From: Duganella sp. Root336D2
GTDB lineage: Bacteria > Pseudomonadota > Gammaproteobacteria > Burkholderiales > Burkholderiaceae_D
Assembly: GCF_001425005.1 (NCBI RefSeq)
Contig: NZ_LMDB01000033.1
Location: 1,238 to 65,237 of the forward strand
Direction: 5' to 3'
DNA: 64,000 nt
The stretch's first letter is position 1. The number at the start of each line of letters is the position of its first letter. Of the stretch, positions 1-8,407 are shown piece by piece. The notes under the pieces were generated by a model. It worked only from the letters and a program-made list of their open reading frames with translations, was not told the DNA's origin and did no database searches. The position numbers were made by a program, and so were the translations under genes.

Positions 1-33
1 CTCCTGGTCGGCAAACAGACTGGTTTTGATCAT
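1..33 (-). CDS. Start of a gene running off the left edge; possibly an IS5-type transposase
   Basis: An ATG at position 33 on the minus strand opens a frame (MIKTSLFADQE) that is still open at the window edge. From memory this resembles the first residues of some IS5-group transposases, but eleven residues cannot prove it. A transposase here would fit the mobile, AT-rich surroundings of the downstream end of the Rhs locus. A 36-codon frame at 44-154 lies just upstream on the same strand and was not accepted as a gene. Confidence 0.3.
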   Translation of the reverse strand, partial: MIKTSLFADQE

Positions 34-249
34 CGAATTCGGCTCAGATCGAAGAAGCCAAGATCATGCCATCAATGGCGAGGTTTTTCGAGGTGCCCTT
101 CATCAGGTTGGCGGTGCCATCAAACTGGCGAAGGGCGATAGTTTTGCTGGTCATGGCGTCTCTTGATGACTCGCGGTGCCCGTTGAATGACTCAACCAAC
201 GCAGCGGGTCGAAGCCGGCCAAATTTCAGCCCGAAGAAATGAGGATGAG

Positions 250-561
250 CTATCGCCGTTCTGTTGCGACATCAATCAACCTTCCGTCGCCAAAGTCAAA
301 TGTGAAGCCAATAATGTCCATGAGATCAATCGTTGGCTTTATGGCCTGGTCGACAATTTTCAGGGCAAACAATATTTCGACAAATTTACCAGCTTCATCT
401 ATTTCCACAACTACGTCGTAATACTTTAGCGAAGCCTCGTCGCCCCCATGCTCAAGATATTTCTCATACGCAATGCTTATAAACTTCAATATTTTCCCTC
501 TATACAAAGCATTGCCTGGGAAATTCGACTTCAGTCCATCCCATTCGTTTTTACTATTCAT
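250..561 (-). CDS. Second gene of the distal (orphan) immunity-like module
   Basis: Small protein of 103 residues with no recognised domain. It is clearly a paralogue of the 102-residue product of 1151-1459: both have a PG-x(3)-L-x-RGK block near residue 20, a KYLE-x(5)-SLKYY block in the middle and end in RLIDVA. The frame extends upstream to a TTG at 576, but the ATG at 561 is preferred because it gives the paralogue's length and first residues. It follows the gene at 618-953, just as its paralogue follows 1512-1847, so the pair is a duplicated two-gene unit downstream of the Rhs effector. An immunity or immunity-partner role is inferred from position only. Base composition is much more AT-rich than the rest of the window, which suggests horizontal acquisition. 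Confidence 0.6.
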   Translation of the reverse strand: MNSKNEWDGLKSNFPGNALYRGKILKFISIAYEKYLEHGGDEASLKYYDVVVEIDEAGKFVEILFALKIVDQAIKPTIDLMDIIGFTFDFGDGRLIDVATERR

Positions 562-617
562 TGCCATTCGCCACAAAATTCCTTCTGATTTTCATCGGAT
601 ATTCTCAATGGTAACTC

Positions 618-953
618 TCATCGCATATAAGTTGTGTTGACCAGCGAATAGTCCACCAAGCCATAGATGTAAACCACGCCACGCCCGTTCTTGTACATTC
701 CGCGATAAGGTACTTCAAATGGTATTCCACCTATTTCATAAGCGGGATCTGGGATAAGAGAAAAGGAAGTATATCGATAATCATCCGTAACGCTGAAGCA
801 TACTGAATAGTTATCTAAGGGCCATTCGCCTTTTGATAAAAGCATAAACTCTTCGTAAGCTAGATTCGCTGCCTTAACGATCTCACCAGAAAAGCTAAAG
901 CTTCGCTGGTAAAGATTTTCCAAACCGAACAATTTATCATTATACGAAGACAC
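618..953 (-). CDS. First gene of the distal immunity-like module (orphan paralogue)
   Basis: Small protein of 111 residues. The chosen GTG start at 953 follows a perfect AAGGAGGT ribosome site with a 7-nt spacer, exactly as in the paralogue at 1512-1847, and gives the same length of 111 residues. The frame can be extended upstream to an ATG at 1019, but that would bury the ribosome site. The shared core has an F-x(2)-SKGEW-x-LDNY block, PDPAYEI-x-GIPFEV and RGMYKNGRGV. The N-terminal 25 residues are divergent. No fold is recognised. It is probably an immunity protein against a variant Rhs toxin, kept after the toxin tip was replaced. That function is inference; the duplication is visible in the sequence. 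Confidence 0.65.
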   Translation of the reverse strand: MSSYNDKLFGLENLYQRSFSFSGEIVKAANLAYEEFMLLSKGEWPLDNYSVCFSVTDDYRYTSFSLIPDPAYEIGGIPFEVPYRGMYKNGRGVVYIYGLVDYSLVNTTYMR

Positions 954-960
954 GCTCAGC

Positions 961-968
961 ACCTCCTT
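961..968 (-). promoter_or_regulatory. Strong ribosome site deciding a GTG start
   Basis: AAGGAGGT on the minus strand, 7 nt before the GTG at 953. The frame that in the proximal module is the end of the Rhs toxin reads here Q-G-G-A-E-R-V-F-V-stop, against Q-G-G-V-E-R-D-F-stop in the intact effector. This may be a fossil of a lost toxin tail. Confidence 0.6.
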
Positions 969-1150
969 GAAAAATTCTTTTTTTAAAAAGGTGATTATTT
1001 TAGCTGGTTGCACCAACAACGTGTGGCCATCCGAGACGTATCGTCACGCCCAGGACCACTTTGGCACGCCGGCAGGCAACTCACGTTTAGTTGTCCGCTC
1101 TCAATGTTTCAGAGCCTGGTCTTACTCGGAATAATATCAATATATGACAA
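969..1150. other. Spacer between the two immunity-like modules
   Basis: No convincing gene. The first 35 bases next to the ribosome site are A/T-rich. The rest (about 1019-1125) has base composition closer to the chromosome and looks like a remnant of unrelated origin. No terminal repeats or complete reading frame were found. Confidence 0.4.
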
Positions 1151-1459
1151 TCATATCGCCGCAACATCAATCAGCCTGTAGGTATCAGAATCAAAAATAT
1201 ACTTAATTATCTCATTAATATCCTTCTTTTTTAGGATAATCTCATCGCCTTTCGTCAGAAGAAAGTAAACCTCAACCACATTGCGCGAATCGTCGATTTT
1301 AACGTTGATCTCATAGTACTTTAGTGAATCCTTATCCCCTTGATCTTCCAAATATTTTTTGCAAGCAAGGCTGATAATTTTTAGTGCCTTACCGCGGAGA
1401 AGTATGTCGCCGGGGTAATCCGTCATTGTGCTAAGCTTTTCTTTACTAAAATTTGTCAT
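1151..1459 (-). CDS. Second gene of the proximal immunity-like module
   Basis: A 102-residue charged protein without signal peptide or membrane segment, so probably cytoplasmic. Its ATG is preceded by GGTGGAG at suitable spacing. It starts 52 bp after the end of the 111-residue gene at 1512-1847 and is paralogous to 250-561 (shared RGK, KYLE and SLKYY blocks and the RLIDVA ending). Unit order is therefore Rhs - gene A - gene B - gene A' - gene B'. T6SS Rhs effectors always need a cognate immunity protein, usually the next gene. Whether A, B or both neutralise the toxin cannot be read from sequence. AT-rich composition and A-rich runs set it apart from the GC-rich genome. Confidence 0.65.
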   Translation of the reverse strand: MTNFSKEKLSTMTDYPGDILLRGKALKIISLACKKYLEDQGDKDSLKYYEINVKIDDSRNVVEVYFLLTKGDEIILKKKDINEIIKYIFDSDTYRLIDVAAI

Positions 1460-1511
1460 TGCTCCACCATTGATATTAGAAACCCACTTTCCATGCGGTC
1501 AATGAGTTGGC

Positions 1512-1847
1512 TTATCGGATAAGGATTTTTTTGACCAATGAAAAATCCATCAAAGAATAAATATATTCAACGCCACGGCCATTTTTATACATTCCCCGGC
1601 TAGCCACTTCAAACGGTATCCCATTTATCTCATAAGCGGGGTCGGGCAGAAAAGCAATGGACATATAATCCATATCGTCCGTATAGCTAATGCAAATCTG
1701 GTAATTATCAAGCGACCATTCGCCCTTCGAGAAAATCATGAACTCGTCGTAAGCAATGCTCATTGCCATGATAGCCGAGCCTGGCAAATTGAAATCCCGT
1801 GGATGAAAACTATCAAGCTCAGGTAAGATATGTTTATTAAAAATCAC
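1512..1847 (-). CDS. Probable cognate immunity protein of the Rhs toxin
   Basis: A 111-residue protein that starts inside the end of the Rhs gene: the GTG at 1847 overlaps the last codons of rhs, and its AAGGAGGT site (1855-1862) encodes part of the toxin's final residues. Such overlap forces translational coupling of toxin and protector. The core F-x-SKGEW-x-LDNY, PDPAYEINGIPFEV and RGMYKNGRGV is shared with 618-953. No signal peptide or membrane helix is present, so it should act in the cytoplasm, where a self-delivered toxin would arrive. The immunity role is inferred from position directly behind a polymorphic toxin. No named immunity family was recognised. Confidence 0.7.
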   Translation of the reverse strand: MIFNKHILPELDSFHPRDFNLPGSAIMAMSIAYDEFMIFSKGEWSLDNYQICISYTDDMDYMSIAFLPDPAYEINGIPFEVASRGMYKNGRGVEYIYSLMDFSLVKKILIR

Positions 1848-4800
1848 GTTCGACACCTCCTTGTAACACTTTATATTTTCCACTTGGGGTGCCGAGATAG
1901 GATCTGTGGCACTTATTTTTTAAAGATGCCACCATATGAATTTCCTTATCTCTGCGCGAAAATTCGTCGCTGTTAAAACTATCTCGCAATGGATCACTTG
2001 TTCTAATAACGTTTCCATTTTTTCCCTCGATAGAATAGTCGCCGTGGGTATGATAATCCCCAACGACTGTCGCGCCATTCGGAACCTGTGGTAGAGCAAA
2101 AATTGGCTTATAAGTACGATCGGTGCCGGCAACCGGAATTGTTGCAAAATATTTACCACCCTTCTCATAAATCAGCCCACCATACTCTTTGTTCTTTCTA
2201 ATCGCTTTGGCATTAGCTGCATCCAGTGCGCCACGCGCCGCTTCGTCGGCACAATTTCCACTGTACGGGGTCCGCTTCAGCCCATTAGGATCGGTCCACC
2301 TCGTAGGGTTTGGCCCATACATGTAGGGGTTTTCGCCGCCGCGGAGTCCGATGGGGTCTTGCGACAGGAACCGCCCTGTAACGGGGTCGTAATAGCGATG
2401 CCGGTTGTAATGAAGTCCGGTCTCTTCGTCATAGTACTGTCCTTGGAACCGCAGCGCCTGCACGACCCCTGTCGCTCCGTAGAGCAGAACGCCGCCCCAG
2501 GCGCGGTAGCGCGCCGACCAGAAAATCTTGCCGTGGCCATCGATCAACTCAAGTGGAGTGCCAAGGTGATCACACTGGTAGTAAAGAATGTGGTCCGTGC
2601 TGGATCCGCCGTCGGCCTGTTCGAGCCGGTGGAGCCAGTCTGCCCGATGGGCTTGCGCTTTGTCGAATTCCTGCTGCGCATGCCACACCTGGATATGTGC
2701 AGCCGGATCATTTTTGATGCCGGGCAGCGCCCATTCCTCCACGAGGCATAAATGGCTAGCATCCGGCTTATAACAGGCCGCCCCTTCACGCGATTCAATT
2801 CGGGCGAGTGGCACGAAACTGTCTGGTTCGTAAAGATAGGTGATCGTTCTATCCGGTCGCACTTCCTGCAACAGCGTGTCACCATCCCAGACGAAGAACG
2901 TACGAGCGCCCGTATCGGTAACACCAGCGGGCGGCGCGTCATTCCCTGCCTCCCAACGTTCTTCTGAGACCTGCTTGGCGATGCGCCGCCCAAACGCATC
3001 ATAGCTGTAGCGTGCTACCTGCCTTGAGTTTGCGAAAGTGCGGATGGCAGTAGTCAGCCGGTTTTCAGTATCGTAAGAGAATTCAAGAACGCCTTCATCG
3101 TTTGCCCCCGCAGCCACGCGTGAACGCTTGCGAATAGTATTTCCGTGCGCGTCGTATTCATAGTCATGGCCCATATACTGCAGCAGCAAGTTGTGGGTGA
3201 CCTTTGCGATCCTTGCCGGCACGACGCTTGCAGAAGGCTGCTCATCCAGCTCACGCACAATTTTGCGGGTCTCGATCGACGCGGGCTTACCGCCTCCTTC
3301 CGCGTCGAGCAGATTGCCGGCGGGATCGAATATGAAGGTTTCGCTCAAGTCCGGCTGTACGGCCGAGAGCAACTGCCCAAGCGGATCGTAGGTGTAGCGG
3401 ATGCTGCCGCGGAAATGGTCTTCGATGAAGGTCAGGTTGCTGGCTGCGTCATATTCATATCGGCGCTCGCGCAGGCGCTGTGTTCCTTTGTTCAGCGTAA
3501 AAGAACTCAGGCGCGATTGCGGATCGTAACCACGGCGTTCGGTCAACCGTTCTTTTTCGCCGCCCAGCTGGCGCGTGGTCTCCCGGTGCAAATGATCGCG
3601 CTCCAGGTCTACCAGCGATTTACCCTGCCAAAGCGTACCGTGCCAGTGGCCCGAGCCGTAACGCTGCGTGTCAATCTTGCGACCGTTGGGAAGGGTGGTC
3701 TGGATTCGGTTTCCTAACTCGTCATAGGCGTGCGTCAAAGTGAAGGCAGCAGCGAATTCCTGCACTTCGTTCGGCAGTTGTGACGCCTGGCGGGCGTAGG
3801 CCATCCGTTCGTCGACCACTTGGCCCAGAGGGTCGTATTGGAACCGGTGCTCGGCATGCGACGATGCTATAGCAGTCAGGCGGCCGAGCGCGTCGTAAGC
3901 GTAACGCACACCGCCATCGGCGCAACTCTTTGCCAGCAACTGTCCCAGTGCATCACGGGCGAATTCTGTTTGCCTGCCGTTGCAGGCGCTGGCGATCAAT
4001 TGTCCCGCTTTGTCATAAACGTAGGTGGTTGTCTTGCCATCAAACCCCGTTTCGCTGACCATGCGGCTTTCTACGTCATAGGTAAAACGGTACGATTCAC
4101 CATTGCTGTTGACCAGTTCAACCAGGCGTAATGCCTTATCGTAGGCGTAACGCAGCATTTGCCCGTTGGCGTCAATGCGTTCATTGAGCAAACCATGGCC
4201 GTTGTAACCATATCGCGTGGTCTGGCCTTTGCCATCGATGTGGACGAGCAGATTTCCGTCACGGTCGTACTCAAATTTTTCTGTTGTGTGGTCCGGCCGG
4301 GTAATGGCGGTAACCTGGCCGCCTGCATTGTATGCATAGCGGCTTGTGTTGCCTGTGGCGTCAATGAACTCGGCCAGGCGGCTGTATTTGTCGTAGCTGT
4401 AGCGGCTAATGTAGCCTGAGCAATCTGTGTACGAAGCCAGTCGCCCCGCATTGTCGTAGCTCAGATGCTTGGCGCCTCCTCTGGCATCCGTCAGGACTGC
4501 CAAGCGGCCTTGGGAATCATATGCATAGCAGGTGCTATGGCCCAAAGCATCGGTGCGTTTGACGATGCGTCCGGTGTCATCGTAATCTGTGCGTGTAGTG
4601 TGGCCGAGAGCGTCGGTAACGGCTACTGGCGCGTTGGCGCCATCGTATTCGATGCGGGTGACATGATGTAGCACGTCCGTGACCGATGTCAGATTTCCGG
4701 AAGCATCATAGGTATAGCGAGTAGCCTGATGCTCAGCGTCGATGTCAGCCAGCAGCATGCCATCACTGTCCCACTCGCGCCGCCCCAAAGAGCGGCTGCT

Positions 4801-6912
4801 GCCGTCAGGGGCGATGCGGCGGACCTCAGTCGGCAGCCAGTCGGCATTGAAGCGATATTCCAGCACACCACCATCCGCTTCGGTAACGCGAGTGGTATCG
4901 CTGTCGATGTAGGCGATGCTGACTTCGTCGTTACCGTCAGCCGTGGTTGTGCGCACCGCACGCGCCTGGTAGCTGTTGTTCAATGTGATCGGATGACGCT
5001 GCGCCAATTCGGCATCGGCCAGCGTGTTTCCAGCCCAGCGCTCGCGCAGGAAGGCGAGGCTGACCCATTCCAAGCCATGTGTGAAACCGGTGTAGCTTGT
5101 GTATTGCGTTAAGAGATGGTGCCGGTAAGCGTAGGTGCGCGATGCGTCAGCGGCCCCAGTCTGCTGTACCAGATCACAGCGAAGCGGCATCGGATCAACC
5201 GCGCTTTCTTCACCAATGATGTCTGCTTCGTATCGATACTGCGCAAGGCATTCCCGGCTCCCGTCGGCGCGCACTTGCTCAATGCGGCCAATACGGGGAA
5301 CTGTTTCAGGAGTATTCGGCCCCAGTTCGGCAGGCAGGTAAGCGTCGCGAATAGCCTCAATCGTGACATCGTCATCAGTGCGCAAACGTAGCAACACTTC
5401 GCCTGGCTTGGCATTGTGGTGCCGCTCAATATGCAGTCCTTTTCCGTCGCGACTAGCGCTTCGAACAAGGTAGAAGCGTTGCGCACGCACTGCCAGGCGC
5501 GGTGCAAGCATGGCGTTGACGCCCTGATACCCGTGAGGCAGCCAGCTGTCCGGTCCGATGAGGAAAATGTCATTGCTGCCATCACGCCAGCGCAGCGTAA
5601 ACTGGCTGTCATTGTCGCGGCTTAGCAAAAATCCTTCTGCGCGGTTGTCGTGCTGCTTGCCCGCTGCCAAGGTTGGCAAGCGCAATGCGCGGCCACTGGC
5701 ATCGTGATAAACGATGCCCTGTTCGCAGACAGATATCGAGGTTGTAAAAGGCGTGGCCCAACGAGCGCCAAGAAGACCCCAGTCCTCGGTTTCAGAACCG
5801 GAGCGGTAGCTTCGCACCCATGCGAACGAGGCGGCTCCCGCTAAAACGAAGTCCGTTTGCGAGAGAATTTCTTCGCCGGTGCCAAAGTGCACAGGGTGCT
5901 TGCTCTTAACTGACTTGCCCCCTGGCGCGCCATTTTTCGGGCAGCAGTCCGATGGCTTGTCTGCTTTTTCTTTCTTCGGCTTCTTCGTTTTGCCGCCGTC
6001 CTTGCCGTCCTTATCGCCTCCGCCCTTGCTGTCTGCGGGGGGCTTCTTGGGTTGGGGAGGCGTTTTACCTGGCACTTCCTTCTTCTTGAAGAGGCGCTTT
6101 AAGAGGCTGCTTGCACCAGGAATCTTTTTCAGGACCAGGTTCTCCGCCGCATTGGTGGCCATTCCCCCGAGGGTGCCCATGATGTCGGGCGATTTGCCAC
6201 TCAGGATGTAGTCAGCCGCCTTATCCATCGCAGTGGCGGAGGTGTCGACCGCTAAGCCAGTACCGGCCACGGCGCCACCAACTGTGGCACCAGCTGCAGC
6301 GCCGGTCTCCATCACTGCAGCCGCCGGCAAACCGACACCGGTAGCGCCAACCGCAAGCCCTGCGCCGCCAAGCGCAGCGCTGCCCATGCCGATCTTGCCG
6401 CCGGTATCCATCGCTTTGCCGCCAAAATCGTGCATCGGTTCGGAGTACTTGTCCTTGTATTCCTGTGCCGCCTCTTTCAACGTCGGCAACTCCACGCCGA
6501 GAATCTTCAGCCGCGGCCGTGGCGCTTGTACCTGTCGCTCGTGAATACGCCCTATCGTATTCTTGTCGTTCATGTAGATCAGGCGCGATTCCTGTACCGT
6601 CTGGGCGCCATTCGACCCCTTGGTCGAACTGAACTCCAGCGGCTGCGCACGCTTGAGGTAGGTCTGGCTCTTGATGCCGCCCAGCGTGCCTCGTTCATCG
6701 CCAGTAATGCTCGGGATGAAGCTCTTATTGTGAAGCAGGACTTGCTCGCCCTGGGTCTTGACGTTTCTTGAGACGTCGGCTGCGTTCTTGAATTCTCCCT
6801 TGATGTTGTAAGGAAGGATGGCAACGCTGCTGCCTACCGGCGTCTTGCAGAGGTCCGGGCTGAGGCTGACGCAGTAGAAGCGTTTGGATTTGGTGACTGT
6901 TTCGTGAGCCAT
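1837..6912 (-). CDS. T6SS Rhs effector with PAAR-like N-terminus and DUF4329/JAMM-like C-terminal toxin
   Basis: 1691 residues. About 1-130 is a DUF4150 (PAAR-like) domain that caps the VgrG spike. About 165-230 is a Gly/Ala-rich hydrophobic stretch, probably for membrane insertion. A Lys/Pro/Gly-rich linker follows (about 270-330), then DUF6531 starting at HPVHFGTGEEILSQ. Some 1100 residues of YD repeats form the Rhs cocoon. The core ends in RFLSQDPIGL and DPNGL, the usual self-cleavage region. The last 145 residues are the variable toxin, of DUF4329 type (EYGGLIY, VGDYHTHGDYS, LGTPSGKY). Within it E1576, H1621-x-H1623 and S1652-x-x-D1655 form the full E/HxH/SxxD pattern of JAMM/MPN+ metalloproteases, so an isopeptidase-like activity is possible (inference). 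It is adjacent to its adaptor and VgrG and overlaps its probable immunity gene. Confidence 0.93.
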   Translation of the reverse strand: MAHETVTKSKRFYCVSLSPDLCKTPVGSSVAILPYNIKGEFKNAADVSRNVKTQGEQVLLHNKSFIPSITGDERGTLGGIKSQTYLKRAQPLEFSSTKGSNGAQTVQESRLIYMNDKNTIGRIHERQVQAPRPRLKILGVELPTLKEAAQEYKDKYSEPMHDFGGKAMDTGGKIGMGSAALGGAGLAVGATGVGLPAAAVMETGAAAGATVGGAVAGTGLAVDTSATAMDKAADYILSGKSPDIMGTLGGMATNAAENLVLKKIPGASSLLKRLFKKKEVPGKTPPQPKKPPADSKGGGDKDGKDGGKTKKPKKEKADKPSDCCPKNGAPGGKSVKSKHPVHFGTGEEILSQTDFVLAGAASFAWVRSYRSGSETEDWGLLGARWATPFTTSISVCEQGIVYHDASGRALRLPTLAAGKQHDNRAEGFLLSRDNDSQFTLRWRDGSNDIFLIGPDSWLPHGYQGVNAMLAPRLAVRAQRFYLVRSASRDGKGLHIERHHNAKPGEVLLRLRTDDDVTIEAIRDAYLPAELGPNTPETVPRIGRIEQVRADGSRECLAQYRYEADIIGEESAVDPMPLRCDLVQQTGAADASRTYAYRHHLLTQYTSYTGFTHGLEWVSLAFLRERWAGNTLADAELAQRHPITLNNSYQARAVRTTTADGNDEVSIAYIDSDTTRVTEADGGVLEYRFNADWLPTEVRRIAPDGSSRSLGRREWDSDGMLLADIDAEHQATRYTYDASGNLTSVTDVLHHVTRIEYDGANAPVAVTDALGHTTRTDYDDTGRIVKRTDALGHSTCYAYDSQGRLAVLTDARGGAKHLSYDNAGRLASYTDCSGYISRYSYDKYSRLAEFIDATGNTSRYAYNAGGQVTAITRPDHTTEKFEYDRDGNLLVHIDGKGQTTRYGYNGHGLLNERIDANGQMLRYAYDKALRLVELVNSNGESYRFTYDVESRMVSETGFDGKTTTYVYDKAGQLIASACNGRQTEFARDALGQLLAKSCADGGVRYAYDALGRLTAIASSHAEHRFQYDPLGQVVDERMAYARQASQLPNEVQEFAAAFTLTHAYDELGNRIQTTLPNGRKIDTQRYGSGHWHGTLWQGKSLVDLERDHLHRETTRQLGGEKERLTERRGYDPQSRLSSFTLNKGTQRLRERRYEYDAASNLTFIEDHFRGSIRYTYDPLGQLLSAVQPDLSETFIFDPAGNLLDAEGGGKPASIETRKIVRELDEQPSASVVPARIAKVTHNLLLQYMGHDYEYDAHGNTIRKRSRVAAGANDEGVLEFSYDTENRLTTAIRTFANSRQVARYSYDAFGRRIAKQVSEERWEAGNDAPPAGVTDTGARTFFVWDGDTLLQEVRPDRTITYLYEPDSFVPLARIESREGAACYKPDASHLCLVEEWALPGIKNDPAAHIQVWHAQQEFDKAQAHRADWLHRLEQADGGSSTDHILYYQCDHLGTPLELIDGHGKIFWSARYRAWGGVLLYGATGVVQALRFQGQYYDEETGLHYNRHRYYDPVTGRFLSQDPIGLRGGENPYMYGPNPTRWTDPNGLKRTPYSGNCADEAARGALDAANAKAIRKNKEYGGLIYEKGGKYFATIPVAGTDRTYKPIFALPQVPNGATVVGDYHTHGDYSIEGKNGNVIRTSDPLRDSFNSDEFSRRDKEIHMVASLKNKCHRSYLGTPSGKYKVLQGGVERDF

Positions 6913-6942
6913 GGCGATTCGTATTGCGAGTTATGCGGTGTA

Positions 6943-8400
6943 TCAGGCGGCGAGCGGCGCAGGCTGGGACTGGGCTGCCTGCCAGTCTTTCAGGCGCGTC
7001 AATTGATCGGGTTCCGTGGCCTGCATCAGTCGAACGTCCGCGAAATCGCCATCAGCCACGATGGCAAGTCGCCATACGAGTTCGACCTGCTCTGATTCCA
7101 TATTGATGATGACCGTATCGATCGCCAGCGGCCAGACTGCAACCTCACCCGCTTCCGTGGCGGCCATGGCAAACAGGGAATGTTGCGGCAGCGCGAACGC
7201 CAGTTGCCGGTTGCCGTCTGTGTCAAGCTGCGCAACGTTGGACGATGGATGCGACAAGTTGGTCAGCCTGAACTGCTCGCCGCCGAATAGATGTTGGCAC
7301 TGCTGGTCATCGGGGGCGCCATTCCAATAGCGGAAATCGAAATCCTTAGGCAGAAGCGGAATCTCGCCTTCCTGCCATTCGGTCTTCTCTTCAACCGTGC
7401 CCACCAACTGCCGGCGCGGCAGCCAGCCACGCCCCACAAACCCCATACCTGCCGTCGCCAAATCGGATTGGCCTTTGGCGATATTCCAGAACATGTCTGC
7501 GCTGAACGGCTTTGACGGGGGCTCGATGCGCGGAGCAAGCATTTCGAACGTCCGGGTCGCGTCCAGATACCAGTTCCTGCTGAAACCACAGCCCACAGGG
7601 TTTTGCTGGCTGCTGTCGTGCGCGTCGGGGGCGCCCGGCGGCGTTGGGTAGTTGGCGGTCTGCTCATCCTTCAATCGGTGCTTTTTCGGGATCCGGTTCG
7701 TCAACCCGCTGGAACGCTCAATGCGGCATTCCCCACCCAAGGCCGACTCATATCGCAGTGGGACGGCGGTTGCCGGTTCCGCAGACGTCAGGCACCACGG
7801 AGTCGGCTGGAGCGCACCCAATGACACAGCCCGGGCCAAGCCACCCAGCCATCTCAAAGGTGCGGCGCGGCGGCGCAAATAGCGTTTTCCAGTGACGTTC
7901 AGCGTTTTATCGATGAGTACCTTGCCGGGGATGCGGGTGCGTTCCGCAATAGCCACTTGCTGCTGCCATTCCTCGAACGCAGCGGTCGACAGGGCTTGCA
8001 TGGGATTGAGCGGGCGCGGCCGTTCCGGTATCGGTGCCGGTGCATCTGGATAGTTTGCGCGCAGGCCGACATTGAAATGCGATACCTTCGCATTGGCCGG
8101 CGGATGGGCTTCGCCAATCACCACCACATCGCAGGCTGGCTTGTACGGAGCCAGGTCGCTTTCCACTCGTACGCTCTTTTCCAGGTCGTCGTCATGGTGG
8201 TGGTCCTGGTCGTACAGCGGCAACGGCTCTTCTGTCGGGACCAGTTTGGCCATGGCGTTGGTTTCGCCCGGCACAATGCGATAGCCGGTCTTGGCGACGA
8301 TGACGTGAAAAGCCACGCCATTCTGGTCAATGGTATCGAAATGCAGCGCGTCCAACTCTGTACGGTTATCGAACCGCAGGCTGGGAATAGATGGGATCAA
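6943..8400 (-). CDS. DUF2169 family T6SS effector adaptor
   Basis: 485 residues, soluble, without signal peptide. The sequence matches the DUF2169 family: an N-terminal ALHFDTIDQNGVAFHVIVAK-type strand region, then the conserved DVVVIGEAHPP segment, and a KRYLRRR stretch in the middle. Members of this family act as chaperones or adaptors that help load PAAR/DUF4150-Rhs effectors onto VgrG. It lies between vgrG (7-bp gap) and rhs (30-bp gap) on the same strand, the classical order for a DUF2169-dependent effector module, so co-transcription is almost certain. The His/Asp-rich loop near residue 67 (DQDHHHDDD) is unusual and could bind metal, but may be only a flexible acidic loop. Confidence 0.9.
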   Translation of the reverse strand: MIPSIPSLRFDNRTELDALHFDTIDQNGVAFHVIVAKTGYRIVPGETNAMAKLVPTEEPLPLYDQDHHHDDDLEKSVRVESDLAPYKPACDVVVIGEAHPPANAKVSHFNVGLRANYPDAPAPIPERPRPLNPMQALSTAAFEEWQQQVAIAERTRIPGKVLIDKTLNVTGKRYLRRRAAPLRWLGGLARAVSLGALQPTPWCLTSAEPATAVPLRYESALGGECRIERSSGLTNRIPKKHRLKDEQTANYPTPPGAPDAHDSSQQNPVGCGFSRNWYLDATRTFEMLAPRIEPPSKPFSADMFWNIAKGQSDLATAGMGFVGRGWLPRRQLVGTVEEKTEWQEGEIPLLPKDFDFRYWNGAPDDQQCQHLFGGEQFRLTNLSHPSSNVAQLDTDGNRQLAFALPQHSLFAMAATEAGEVAVWPLAIDTVIINMESEQVELVWRLAIVADGDFADVRLMQATEPDQLTRLKDWQAAQSQPAPLAA

Positions 8401-8407
8401 AGTATTC

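Noticed and set aside
44..154. 36-codon frame on the minus strand near the left edge
   Set aside because: Too short, no recognised similarity and no clear ribosome site; may be a leader remnant of the element at the edge.
187..429. 80-codon frame on the plus strand
   Set aside because: Lies mostly antisense to the immunity-like gene at 250-561, whose paralogue is conserved in the other frame.
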